NCBI RefSeq assembly: GCF_910592395.1 | Contig: NC_088320.1 | Location: forward strand, 10,170,001 to 10,234,000 | Origin: Lineus longissimus | Taxonomy: Eukaryota; Nemertea; Pilidiophora; Heteronemertea; Lineidae | Direction of reading: 5' to 3' | Length of the DNA stretch: 64,000 bases | Translations under genes and position numbers: made by a program | The notes under the pieces: model-generated | Database searches by the model: none | What the model was told of the DNA's origin: nothing | The model's input: only the letters and a program-made list of their open reading frames with translations | In this document: piece after piece, positions 33,120 to 43,888 of the stretch | Layout of the letters: every line of letters begins with the position of its first letter | How positions within the stretch are numbered: position 1 is the stretch's first letter

Positions 33120-33663
33120 GAAAACTTTCAAATGTCAATTCAATATAATGATATTTTCTTTCAACTTCAACATATAGCTTACCAGGAAAAATGCATTTAG
33201 GGCGGTTGCCATGGCCTGCACAGACTTTCTTGGCATTGCACCTTTTTCTACTTTGATTGACCCTTCCTCTTTCTATTGTCAAGTGCTCGACTTTCACGCA
33301 CAGAGGATTATGACAAAGATGACTTATATGATAACCTGCGCCAGTTTTGAATTTCAATTCATCATGGTCACACAAAAACATTGCCCGGTGTGCCGTCATT
33401 GTGACCGGCTTATCTAAAAAACTTACTTTAACAAACCCGTATGTTACCCCCCTCTTTTTTTGTTTAGCCCCCTCCCAATTCAAACAAAAACCATTACTTT
33501 TAGTCTTTGCTAATATTCTTGCTCGTAATTCAGATACTTTTCTCTTTAATTCACCTGCTGAAATAAAAAAATTAGTGAAAGCTTGGTACCCTGCCACCCA
33601 GCGTGCTCTGTGCCCGACACCTCCCAAAATGAAAATAACATGCAAAACAATCAACACTTTCAT
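33070..33663 (-). CDS. His-Cys-box nuclease, copy B
   Basis: Intact 197 codons, identical in translation to copy A. Active-site and zinc residues are as in copy D. It overlaps transposase B tail-to-tail by 50 bp. Confidence 0.85.
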   Translation of the reverse strand: MKVLIVLHVIFILGGVGHRARWVAGYQAFTNFFISAGELKRKVSELRARILAKTKSNGFCLNWEGAKQKKRGVTYGFVKVSFLDKPVTMTAHRAMFLCDHDELKFKTGAGYHISHLCHNPLCVKVEHLTIERGRVNQSRKRCNAKKVCAGHGNRPKCIFPGKLYVEVERKYHYIELTFESFLTAMATSWMSWWLVGS

Positions 33664-34670
33664 TACTATTCACAATTGATGATTGTTATGAAACATATCT
33701 AGCCCAAAAAAGTAGAAAAATTTGAAATTATTTGAAATTTTTTGAAAATTTCAATTTTTGGCATTTTCACTTAAAAGCCCTGTAGGCCAGGGGGGGGTTA
33801 AATTTGAGAATTTTCTTTTTTTCCACATTTTCCAATTTCAATGATATGTCCACACATTCTCAACACATTTCAGCCAATTCAAACGGTTTTTGTGGATTTC
33901 AGAGCTCATTTACTATTTTTGACCTGTAACCCAAAACCCTCTAATGAAGAGGGATAATCTTGAGATATCAATGAAATATGCCTTTTCCCAAGCATTTGAG
34001 ATGTCTTGACTAACATAACCAAGTTTCATCAAAAATGAACTTGATTTGAGCGAGCTATTAACGTTTTAAAATTTTGTCCGATACGGACAACCTACCTTAT
34101 ATTTCGTCTTCAAATTGTTTACAGACTGTCTTCAAGTTAAGCTCATTAACTCGTAGAATTCTTAATCGAATGGTACCGAATCTTCGACAAATCACCAGTG
34201 GTCTACAGTCAATCTGAAATAGGAATTTGAAACAATTTTAATTCATGACAAATATTCAAAAATTTCAATTTTTTGGAAAAAAGTTGTCTTTTTAAAGGAT
34301 GTTCCAAGGTTGTGACAGTGATATCATGCTGAAAATGTCAAAATTTCAAATCGAACAATATTAACTTTGTCTGAAATTTGAAAAACAACAAATATATGAT
34401 GCATTATAAGCATGGAAAGCTTGTTAGTAAGGTGTGAAATGAGAAAAAGATTAACCCATATGTTATCTCCCTGTCTGTCACATCCAAGTCTGACACTTCC
34501 ACAACAGCAACCATTGTCATCGCTATTGTCCTATCAACATCGACCCTTTTGTAATCTCTTGTCCTTTCTTGTGTATTTTCAGTCTGTTGAAGGAAGCATC
34601 CCGAAATAGACATCTCCTAGGAGTACGATTTTAAGCGAAGAAAGACAAGTATACGAAAAGACAAGACAAG
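33664..34670. other. Array spacer before transposase C
   Basis: Same spacer, without the 432-bp inverted-repeat element. No gene. Confidence 0.7.
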
Positions 34671-36616
34671 ATGAGGACAAAGGCGAGGAGATTGATAGGA
34701 AAACGGGGTTCTCCGAGGCGTGCTAGGGCATCGAATGCAGCAATGAGAACAATGTTCAAGAGCGGACACGTGCGGAGTGGAGGTGTCGAGGTGGTGAGCG
34801 ACGACGAACGAGAAGTAGGCCTACAACCCACATGGAGACGACTCACGCCCCAGGAGTACGGACAGGTCACAACGATGGGACACGACGGCAAAAGACACAT
34901 ACCGGATATTAATAACTGTACTGCCAAGAATGTCAACTTACTACGGCTGAACATGAAAGAAGACACTGATGATGAGATGGAGATACCAGATGAGACCATG
35001 GAGCATGATCACGAGAGTTTCGTTGTTCAGACAACCAAACTGATGGATGTGCTCAACGACGTTAACAGGGCCCATAGCGAATATCACGTGAACTGTCAGC
35101 CGATATTCAAATATGGAGAGGTACGTAAGCAGGGGGTGTGTTGTTCAGTCACTGTGGTGTGTAAAAACTGTGGTTTTTATTTGAAATTGTATAAACTTTT
35201 TGAGGACATAGACACTGGCAAGCGCGGACGAAAAGCCGCTCTTCCAAATGTTGCATTACAGATTGCGTTGCAGGACACAATGATTGGCAACGAGAGTATG
35301 AGTTACATACTGAGCATGATGGGAATCCCGCCCCCCTGTAGGAGTATCATGCAAATTCAGGCAAATAAGGTTGGTGATGAAACAGTTAAAATGAATGTGG
35401 CCGATATGGCAGACATACGCGAGAACTTGAAAAGGATACTGCGCCTAAGAAATCAGGACGACACAGGAATCAATGTCCAAGCTGATGGACGCTATAATAG
35501 TTTACACCTCACTTCGAGGAACAAGATGGGCCGTTGTGCGAGCACAATGACTGGATTATGTGTTGAAAATGTGACAGATGAACACAAAATCATTGACATT
35601 GAGGTTAAAACAAAACTCTGCTGGATAGGGGCTGCAATGCGGGCGAAAGGTTTTGAAGTTAAATGTGGTGCCACTGGCACAAACGTTGACGAACGACACT
35701 CGAAGTGCACGGCTAACTTTCCTGAAGCAGATGCATTCAGAGAATATGATCTTGGGGTTGCATTTGCCGAGACTTTTGAGAAACAGGGCCTACATGTAGA
35801 ACATTTGACTACAGATGGTGATTCCAGTTCATTCAAAGGGTTAACTGATGCAACAAAAAAGCTCTTCGGCGGCTTGTTCACGGTGAAGCATCAACTTGAC
35901 TCTATACATTTGCATCAAGCCCAGACGCGTGCAGGACATAGAGCTGAATTCAGTAAAGGTATGTTCCCGGGACGTACTGCTGAGGAGAGAACACTGTTAA
36001 AAACAACGTTTCTGAATGATCTTAGGGTAAGGTCATCCAAGATTTTGCAATCTCTATTCAAGCGCTGCAACGGTGATCTTGACAGGATCATGGGATACCT
36101 GTATGACACTGTTGCCTGTGTTGTGAACTGCTATGGTGGTGACTGCACTGGTTGTCGACAGAACGAATTCTCACTGTGCTCAGGCACAACTGGTTCTTGG
36201 TGGCACAAATCAACACGATGGTCATCTTACGGTGAGATTCCCAAGTTTAAAATGACAGTGATTGACAAGAACTTGGTACATCTCGTTTTGGAGGTATGCC
36301 TTAGTAAAGGAGCGTTGCAACAGCTGAGTCTTGGCGTGACAACCCAGGGGGTCGAGTCCAAGAATCGAGGTCTGTCGGCCAGCGATCCTAAGATTGTGAC
36401 CAGGAGCAGGAACTCAACCCCTCGTATCCATTCAGCAGCCCACAGAATGAACCATAACATAGCCGAGAGCGGGCGACGGAAACTAAAGTGGTTCAACATC
36501 GAAGTCGATACTTGTTGCCGCCCAATGAAAGCACTGGACAGAATTGCAATGAACAGGCAGTACACAGTCAGGTACCAACGGAGTGCTAGACACCAGAAGT
36601 TAGCTGGTGTTTTGAA
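34671..36616 (+). pseudogene. Mutator-like transposase, copy C (5' part, split by Helentron)
   Basis: Open from the normal ATG to residue 649, where a non-autonomous Helentron (36,617-38,888) enters the A-tract of gttttgaaaaacatc. The ORF reads on into transposon sequence to 36,728. The remaining ~85 codons lie at 38,889-39,149. Copy-specific changes include Lys229 to Ile and Arg83 to Cys. The DDE triad is intact. Confidence 0.92.
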
Positions 36617-38888
36617 TGAAACGGCCAGGGGCCATTGTGCTCACCGTATACATCTTTTAGTAGGCAGGATCATGCTTAGTTTAGAGGTGAATATGGTGAA
36701 CACAATCAGGCATGAAGACTTTTTTTAGATGTGTATTGATTTTTAGATGTGTATTGATGTCAAGTAATAAGACAGGGCAGTATATATAAGTTTATGATCC
36801 AACCAATAATTGTCTATGACATCAACAAGATCAATATCGTGTGATTGCTAAGAGTCCCTGCAATAAAAAATTCATCGAAAAAAAGTCATTAATAAGCAAG
36901 ATATTGCACGTCCTACTTTTTCAGTTTTGACCCCCTGGTGGCCAAATCAAGAATCAGATGAGGCCAAAATTCGGTGTCAGAGATTATCTGATGTAGGGGG
37001 TTACATGTACCAACTTTCAAGTTCATAGCTTCAGCAGTTAAGAAACGTGCCATAGTTACACTCTAATGGCCAATTTACGCCATTTGACCTCTGTGACCTA
37101 GAAAAGGAGGTCAAATCCAAAAATCGTAGGACATGTGGTGTATCCTTGCTAGAAGTCCCTGCCATAAAAATTTTATCGAAAACAATTCACTCAAATAAGC
37201 AAGATATTGCACTTCTTACTTTTTCCATTATGGCCCCCTGGTGGCCGAATAAAGAATCAGATCAGGCCAAAATTCGGCATCAAAGGTTATCTGATGTAGG
37301 GGGTTATATGCACCAAGTTTCAAGTTCATAGCTTTACTGGTTAAGAAACGTGCCATAGTTTACACTCCAACGGCCAATTTACGCCATATGACCTCTGTGA
37401 CCTTGAAAAGTAGGTCAAATTGAAAACCCGTAAGACATGTGATGTATTCTTCCTAAGAGTACCTACCATAAAAATTTTATCGAAAACAAGTCACTTAATA
37501 TAAGCGAGATATCACACTTTTTAGATATCCACTTTTGGCCCCCTGGTGGCAAAGTTGAGAATCAGATCAAACTGAAATTCAGCACCAGAGGCTATGTGAT
37601 ATAGGGGGTTATATGTACCAAGTTTCAAGTTCATATCTTTAGTGGTTAAGAAACGTGCCATAGTTTACACTCTAACGGCCAATTTAAGCCATATGACCTC
37701 TGTGAACTTGAAAAGTAGGTCAAATTAAAAACCCGTATGATATAAGATGTATATTTGCTATGAGTACCTACAACACAAGTTTCATCGAAAACAAGTCACT
37801 AATAAGCGAGATATCACACTTTTTAGATATCGACATTTGGCCCCCTGGTGGCCAAGTTGAGAATCAGATCGGACCGAAATTCAGTGTCAGAGGTCACCTG
37901 ACCTAGGGGGTGCTGTGTACAAAGTTTTAAGTTCATAGCCCTAGCGGTTAAGAAACGTGCCACTGTTTTTTAAATAGGATACGACGACGGACGACGGACG
38001 ACGGACACTGCGGTATTACATAAGACTCCCCTACGGTGAGCCAAAAATCAAGAAAATGTAAGATACAAGTCAGAAAAGACAAAAGGGAAAAGATAAAAAA
38101 TAATAAAATAAAAAAATATTTTTGGCCGTCCCCGACCGGGATTTGAACTCACGACCTTTGGATTGCCACAACACGAAAAACACAAAACATGCAATTTCGG
38201 CCATATCTGTGTCTGCGTTGTGACCTCTGTGACCTCGACAAGTACGTCAAATTAAAAACCCATATGATATATGATGTATCCTTGCTATGAGTACCTACCA
38301 CAAAAGTTTTATCGAAAACAAGTCATCAATAAGCGAATTATCACACTTTTTAGATATCCACATTCGGCCCCCTGGTGGCCAAGTTGAGAATCAGATCAGA
38401 CCGAAATTCAGCACCAGAGGTTATCTGGTATAGGGGGTTATATGTACTAAGTTTCAAGTTCATAGCTGTGGAGGTTGAAAAACCTGCCATAGTTACACTG
38501 AAACAGCCAATTTACGCCATTTGACCTCTGTGACCTTGAAAAGTACGTCAAATTAAAAACCCGTATGATATATGATGTATCCTTGCTATGAGTACCTACC
38601 ACAAAAATTTCATTCCAAACAAGTCATTAATAAGCGAGATATCACACTTTTTAGATATCTACATTCAGCCCCCTGGTGGCCAAATTAAGAATCAGATCGG
38701 ACCGAAATTTAGTGTCACAGGTCATCTGACCAAGGGAGTCCTGTGTACAAAGTTACAAGTTCATAGGCTTAGCGGTTAAGAAACGTGCCACTGTTTTTGA
38801 AACAGGATACGACGACGACGACGGACGACGACAGACGACGACGGAAGACGGACACTGCGGTATTGTAAAGACTCCCCTACGGTGAGCC
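36617..38888 (-). mobile_element. Non-autonomous composite Helentron in transposase C
   Basis: 2,272 bp flanked by gttttgAA and AAAAAcatc, against five A in the empty site. The left end has the same 3' terminus as Helentron 2, and about 36,765-36,845 matches the last ~27 codons of the Helentron 2 ORF, so it is an internal-deletion derivative. It has two complete 5' termini in series: one ends at 38,042 (ctacggtgagcc, then five A, then tcaagaaaatg) and the other at 38,888. The stretch 38,043-38,888 matches the outer 5' part of Helentron 2 starting near 24,937. Six ~300-bp repeats are present. Confidence 0.85.
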
Positions 38889-39149
38889 AAAAACATCAGG
38901 GCAACAGATTACTTCACCAAAAAGAAAAACAAAACCAGGGGTGGTGACTACAAGAAACATGTGATGATAACAATGCCGGACTTGCGAAGGAAGGCTGTCA
39001 AGAAGGCTGTTGCACGACGAGACAGACCGCCTGTACCAGAGTGGAAATGTCTCGACCCAAACAGCAGAAACTATGACCACTCCTACTTTCGGCGATCCTT
39101 CAAGATCCAACCAGCCACCAAGACATCCAAGAGGTTGCCATCGCGGTAA
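38889..39149 (+). pseudogene. Transposase C, 3' remainder
   Basis: This sequence resumes the transposase at residue ~650 (NIRATDYFTKKK) and runs to the normal stop. It has no start of its own. An ORF from an ATG at 38,961 is only the tail of the gene. Confidence 0.9.
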
Positions 39150-39693
39150 GAAAACTTTCAAATGTCAATTCAATATAATGATATTTTCTTTCAACTTCAA
39201 CATATAGCTTACCAGGAAAAATGCATTTAGGGCGGTTGCCATGGCCTGCACAGACTTTCTTGGCATTGCACCTTTTTCTACTTTGATTGACCCTTCCTCT
39301 TTCTATTGTCAAGTGCTCGACTTTCACGCACAGAGGATTATGACAAAGATGACTTATATGATAACCTGCGCCAGTTTTGAATTTCAATTCATCATGGTCA
39401 CACAAAAACATTGCCCGGTGTGCCGTCATTGTGACCGGCTTATCTAAAAAACTTACTTTAACAAACCCGTATGTTACCCCCCTCTTTTTTTGTTTAGTCC
39501 CCTCCCAATTCAAACAAAAACCATTACTTTTATTCTTTGCTAATATTCTTGCTCGTAATTCAGATACTTTTCTCTTTAATTCACCTGCTGAAATAAAAAA
39601 ATTAGTGAAAGCTTGGTACCCTGCCACCCAGCGTGCTCTGTGCCCGACACTTCCCAAAATGAAAATAACATGCAAAACAATCAACACTTTCAT
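39100..39693 (-). CDS. His-Cys-box nuclease, copy C
   Basis: Intact 197 codons despite loss of its partner transposase. It carries Gly14 to Ser, Asn54, and a Thr in place of Ala66. All catalytic and zinc positions are conserved. Confidence 0.85.
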   Translation of the reverse strand: MKVLIVLHVIFILGSVGHRARWVAGYQAFTNFFISAGELKRKVSELRARILAKNKSNGFCLNWEGTKQKKRGVTYGFVKVSFLDKPVTMTAHRAMFLCDHDELKFKTGAGYHISHLCHNPLCVKVEHLTIERGRVNQSRKRCNAKKVCAGHGNRPKCIFPGKLYVEVERKYHYIELTFESFLTAMATSWMSWWLVGS

Positions 39694-41139
39694 TACTATT
39701 CACAATTGATGATTGTTATGAAACATATCTAGCCCAAAAAAGTAGAAAAATTTGAAATTATTTGAAATTTTTTGAAAATTTCAATTTTTGGCATTTTCAC
39801 TTAAAAGCCCTGTAGGCCAGGGGGGGGGGTTAAATTTGAGAATTTTCTTTTTTTCCACATTTTCCAATTTCAATGATATGTCCACACATTCTCAACACAT
39901 TTCAGCCAATTCAAACGGTTTTTGTGGATTTCAGAGCTCATTTACTATTTTTGACCTGTAACCCAAAACCCTCTAAATAGAGACAAGACCACAATTGATT
40001 TTCCAAGCCATTTCCAGTTATTTAAAATGCCTGCCATTAAAGAATGCGTGGAGCTGTGAAACTGAAATTCGGATATGATATACGGGTTAGTCTTGCGAGT
40101 AACTGGTGCGATGGAAATTGGTGATTGACCACGGAAATTTTTTTTAAAATTGACAAGTTTGACACAAGTGGACATTTTTACCCATTTCGGCCATTTTCAC
40201 TCCAAATTTGAACCACCCCCCCTATGGCCAGGTTGTCAAAATTCAAAATTATTTTTTTTACCAAACAATTTATTTATATCTGTAGACTTGCCACAGCAAA
40301 TATTTTTTCAATACCTCTCCAAATATGTACTTGAGAGTAAAAAACATGCACTCGTCTAATAGATAGGCCTGGACCCTCCAACCTATGAATATTCATTAGT
40401 GGTCTTGTCTCAATGAAGAGGGATAATCTTGAGATATCAATGAAATATGCCTTTTCCCAAGCATTTGAGATGTCTTGACTAACATAACCAAGTTTCATCA
40501 AAAATGAACTTGATTTGAGCGAGCTATTAACGTTTTAAAATTTTGTCCGATACGGACAACCTACCTTATATTTCGTCTTCAAATTGTTTACAGACTGTCT
40601 TCAAGTTAAGCTCATTAACTCGTAGAATTCTTAATCGAATGGTACCGAATCTTCGACAAATCACCAGTGGTCTACAGTCAATCTGAAATAGGAATTTGAA
40701 ACAATTTTAATTCATGACAAATATTCAAAAATTTCAATTTTTTGGAAAAAAGTTGTCTTTTTAAAGGATGTTCCAAGGTTGTGACAGTGGTATCATGCTG
40801 AAAATGTCAAAATTTCAAATCGAACAATATTAACTTTGTCTGAAATTTGAAAAACAACAAATATATGATGCATTATAAGCATGGAAAGCTTGTTAGTAAG
40901 GTGTGAAATGAGAAAAAGATTAACCCATATGTTATCTCCCTGTCTGTCACATCCAAGTCTGACACTTCCACAACAGCAACCATTGTCATCGCTATTGTCC
41001 TATCAACATCGACCCTTTTGTAATCTCTTGTCCTTTCTTGTGTATTTTCAGTCTGTTGAAGGAAGCATCCCGAAATAGACATCTCCTAGGAGTACGATTT
41101 TAAGCGAAGAAAGACAAGTATACGAAAAGACAAGACAAG
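39694..41139. other. Array spacer before transposase D
   Basis: The standard ~1.0-kb spacer plus the 432-bp inverted-repeat element at 39,980-40,411. Short ORFs inside that element are not convincing genes. Confidence 0.7.
39980..40411. mobile_element. 432-bp inverted-repeat element (MITE-like), copy 1
   Basis: Ends in perfect 13-bp inverted repeats, GAGACAAGACCAC and GTGGTCTTGTCTC. It interrupts the unit junction that reads ccctctaatgaagaggg in units lacking it. The flanks suggest a 2-3-bp target duplication (AA or AAT), but one A is unaccounted for. It encodes no protein. Superfamily not determined. Confidence 0.85.
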
Positions 41140-43344
41140 ATGAGGACAAAGGCGAGGAGATTGATAGGAAAACGGGGTTCTCCGAGGCGTGCTAGGGCAT
41201 CGAATGCAGCAATGAGAACAATGTTCAAGAGCGGACACGTGCGGAGTGGAGGTGTCGAGTTGGTGAGCGACGACGAACGAGAAGTAGGCCTACAACCCAC
41301 ATGGAGACGACTCACGCCCCAGGAGTACGGACAGGTCACAACGATGGGACACGACGGCAAAAGACACATACCGGATATTAATAACCGTACTGCCAAGAAT
41401 GTCAACTTACTACGGCTGAACATGAAAGAAGACACTGATGATGAGATGGAGATACCAGATGAGACCATGGAGCATGATCACGAGAGTTTCGTTGTTCAGA
41501 CAACCAAACTGATGGATGTGCTCAACGACGTTAACAGGGCCCATAGCGAATATCACGTGAACTGTCAGCCGATATTCAAATATGGAGAGGTACGTAAGCA
41601 GGGGGTGTGTTGTTCAGTCACTGTGGTGTGTAAAAACTGTGGTTTTTATTCGAAATTGTATAAACTTTTTGAGGACATAGACACTGGCAAGCGCGGACGA
41701 AAAGCCGCTCTTCCAAATGTTGCATTACAGATTGCGTTGCAGGACACAATGATTGGCAACGAGAGTATGAGTTACATACTGAGCATGATGGGAATCCCGC
41801 CCCCCTGTAGGAGTATCATGCAAAAGCAGGCAAATAAGGTTGGTGATGAAACAGTTAAAATGAATGTGGCCGATATGGCAGACATACGCGAGAACTTGAA
41901 AAGGATACTGCGCCTAAGAAATCAGGACGACACAGGAATCAATGTCCAAGCTGATGGACGCTATAATAGTTTACACCTCACTTCGAGGAACAAGATGGGC
42001 CGTTGTGCGAGCACAATGACTGGATTATGTGTTGAAAATGTGACAGATGAACACAAAATCATTGACATTGAGGTTAAAACAAAACTCTGCTGGATAGGGG
42101 CTGCAATGCGGGCGAAAGGTTTTGAAGTTAAATGTGGTGCCACTGGCACAAACGTTGACGAACGACACTCGAAGTGCACGGCTAACTTTCCTGAAGCAGA
42201 TGCATTCAGAGAATATGATCTTGGGGTTGCATTTGCCGAGACTTTTGAGAAACAGGGCCTACATGTAGAACATTTGACTACAGATGGTGATTCCAGTTCA
42301 TTCAAAGGGTTAACTGATGCAACAAAAAAGCTCTTCGGCGGCTTGTTCACGGTGAAGCATCAACTTGACTCTATACATTTGCATCAAGCCCAGACGCGTG
42401 CAGGACATAGAGCTGAATTCAGTAAAGGTATGTTCCCGGGACGTACTGCTGAGGAGAGAACACTGTTAAAAACAACGTTTCTGAATGATCTTAGGGTAAG
42501 GTCATCCAAGATTTTGCAATCTCTATTCAAGCGCTGCAACGGTGATCTTGACAGGATCATGGGATACCTGTATGACACTGTTGCCTGTGTTGTGAACTGC
42601 TATGGTGGTGACTGCACTGGTTGTCGACAGAACGAATTCTCACTGTGCTCAGGCACAACTGGTTCTTGGTGGCACAAATCAACACGATGGTCATCTTACG
42701 GTGAGATTCCCAAGTTTAAAATGACAGTGATTGACAAGAACTTGGTACATCTCGTTTTGGAGGTATGCCTTAGTAAAGGAGCGTTGCAACAGCTGAGTCT
42801 TGGCGTGACAACCCAGGGGGTCGAGTCCAAGAATCGAGGTCTGTCGGCCAGCGATCCTAAGATTGTGACCAGGAGCAGGAACTCAACCCCTCGTATCCAT
42901 TCAGCAGCCCACAGAATGAACCATAACATAGCCGAGAGCGGGCGACGGAAACTAAAGTGGTTCAACATCGAAGTCGATACTTGTTGCCGCCCAATGAAAG
43001 CACTGGACAGAATTGCAATGAACAGGCAGTACACAGTCAGGTACCAACGGAGTGCTAGACACCAGAAGTTAGCTGGTGTTTTGAAAAACATCAGGGCAAC
43101 AGATTACTTCACCAAAAAGAAAAACAAAACCAGGGGTGGTGACTACAAGAAACATGTGATGATAACAATGCCGGACTTGCGAAGGAAGGCTGTCAAGAAG
43201 GCTGTTGCACGACGAGACAGACCGCCTGTACCAGAGTGGAAATGTCTCGACCCAAACAGCAGAAACTATGACCACTCCTACTTTCGGCGATCCTTCAAGA
43301 TCCAACCAGCCACCAAGACATCCAAGAGGTTGCCATCGCGGTAA
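41140..43344 (+). CDS. Mutator-like DDE transposase, copy D (intact)
   Basis: 734 codons, starting about 40 bp after the spacer. Residues 1-25 are strongly basic. CxxC pairs lie at 157/158 and 164/167. Residues about 185-222 (RKAALPNVALQIALQDTMIG region) and the core resemble the Mutator-like transposase family (Pfam PF20700 type, recognised by pattern only). Proposed catalytic residues are Asp272 (QADGR), Asp382 or Asp384 (TDGDS) and Glu562 (QGVESKNR). A Cys cluster at 487/492/495/503 and His412-area residues may bind metal. The C-terminus (600-734) is basic with aromatic DHSYFRR. Such enzymes cut and join transposon ends. The stop codon overlaps a splice-donor-like CGCG/GTAAGA, so a spliced C-terminus is possible. 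Confidence 0.85.
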   Translation: MRTKARRLIGKRGSPRRARASNAAMRTMFKSGHVRSGGVELVSDDEREVGLQPTWRRLTPQEYGQVTTMGHDGKRHIPDINNRTAKNVNLLRLNMKEDTDDEMEIPDETMEHDHESFVVQTTKLMDVLNDVNRAHSEYHVNCQPIFKYGEVRKQGVCCSVTVVCKNCGFYSKLYKLFEDIDTGKRGRKAALPNVALQIALQDTMIGNESMSYILSMMGIPPPCRSIMQKQANKVGDETVKMNVADMADIRENLKRILRLRNQDDTGINVQADGRYNSLHLTSRNKMGRCASTMTGLCVENVTDEHKIIDIEVKTKLCWIGAAMRAKGFEVKCGATGTNVDERHSKCTANFPEADAFREYDLGVAFAETFEKQGLHVEHLTTDGDSSSFKGLTDATKKLFGGLFTVKHQLDSIHLHQAQTRAGHRAEFSKGMFPGRTAEERTLLKTTFLNDLRVRSSKILQSLFKRCNGDLDRIMGYLYDTVACVVNCYGGDCTGCRQNEFSLCSGTTGSWWHKSTRWSSYGEIPKFKMTVIDKNLVHLVLEVCLSKGALQQLSLGVTTQGVESKNRGLSASDPKIVTRSRNSTPRIHSAAHRMNHNIAESGRRKLKWFNIEVDTCCRPMKALDRIAMNRQYTVRYQRSARHQKLAGVLKNIRATDYFTKKKNKTRGGDYKKHVMITMPDLRRKAVKKAVARRDRPPVPEWKCLDPNSRNYDHSYFRRSFKIQPATKTSKRLPSR

Positions 43345-43888
43345 GAAAACTTTCAAATGTCAATTCAATATAATGATATTTTCTTTCAACTTCAACATAT
43401 AGCTTACCAGGAAAAATGCATTTAGGGCGGTTGCCATGGCCTGCACAGACTTTCTTGGCATTGCACCTTTTTCTACTTTGATTGACCCTTCCTCTTTCTA
43501 TTGTCAAGTGCTCGACTTTCACGCACAGAGGATTATGACAAAGATGACTTATATGATAACCTGCGCCAGTTTTGAATTTCAATTCATCATGGTCACACAA
43601 AAACATTGCCCGGTGTGCCGTCATTGTGACCGGCTTATCTAAAAAACTTACTTTAACAAACCCGTATGTTACCCCCCTCTTTTTTTGTTTAGCCCCCTCC
43701 CAATTCAAACAAAAACCATTACTTTTATTCTTTGCTAATATTCTTGCTCGTAATTCAGATACTTTTCTCTTTAATTCACCTGCTGAAATAAAAAAATTAG
43801 TGAAAGCTTGGTACCCTGCCACCCAGCGTGCTCTGTGCCCGACACTTCCCAAAATGAAAATAACATGCAAAACAATCAACACTTTCAT
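43295..43888 (-). CDS. His-Cys-box (I-PpoI-like) nuclease, copy D
   Basis: 197 codons. The proposed general base is His115 in SHLC. Cys117, Cys122 and His127 form zinc site 1 with Cys60, Asn136 is the metal ligand, and Cys142, Cys148, His151 and Cys157 form zinc site 2. The intervals 115-136, 117-122-127 and 136-142 equal those I recall for I-PpoI (His98, Asn119, Cys100/105/His110, Cys125). The family cuts DNA with one metal ion. Residues 1-36 may be intronic, because the minus strand reads tttttttatttcag just before codon 36-37 (an acceptor-like site), and GTAAGC after Cys157-Ile-Phe-Pro-Gly could be a donor. The last ~16 codons overlap transposase D antisense. Function in the unit is unknown; mobility or end-processing is a guess. 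Confidence 0.85.
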   Translation of the reverse strand: MKVLIVLHVIFILGSVGHRARWVAGYQAFTNFFISAGELKRKVSELRARILAKNKSNGFCLNWEGAKQKKRGVTYGFVKVSFLDKPVTMTAHRAMFLCDHDELKFKTGAGYHISHLCHNPLCVKVEHLTIERGRVNQSRKRCNAKKVCAGHGNRPKCIFPGKLYVEVERKYHYIELTFESFLTAMATSWMSWWLVGS

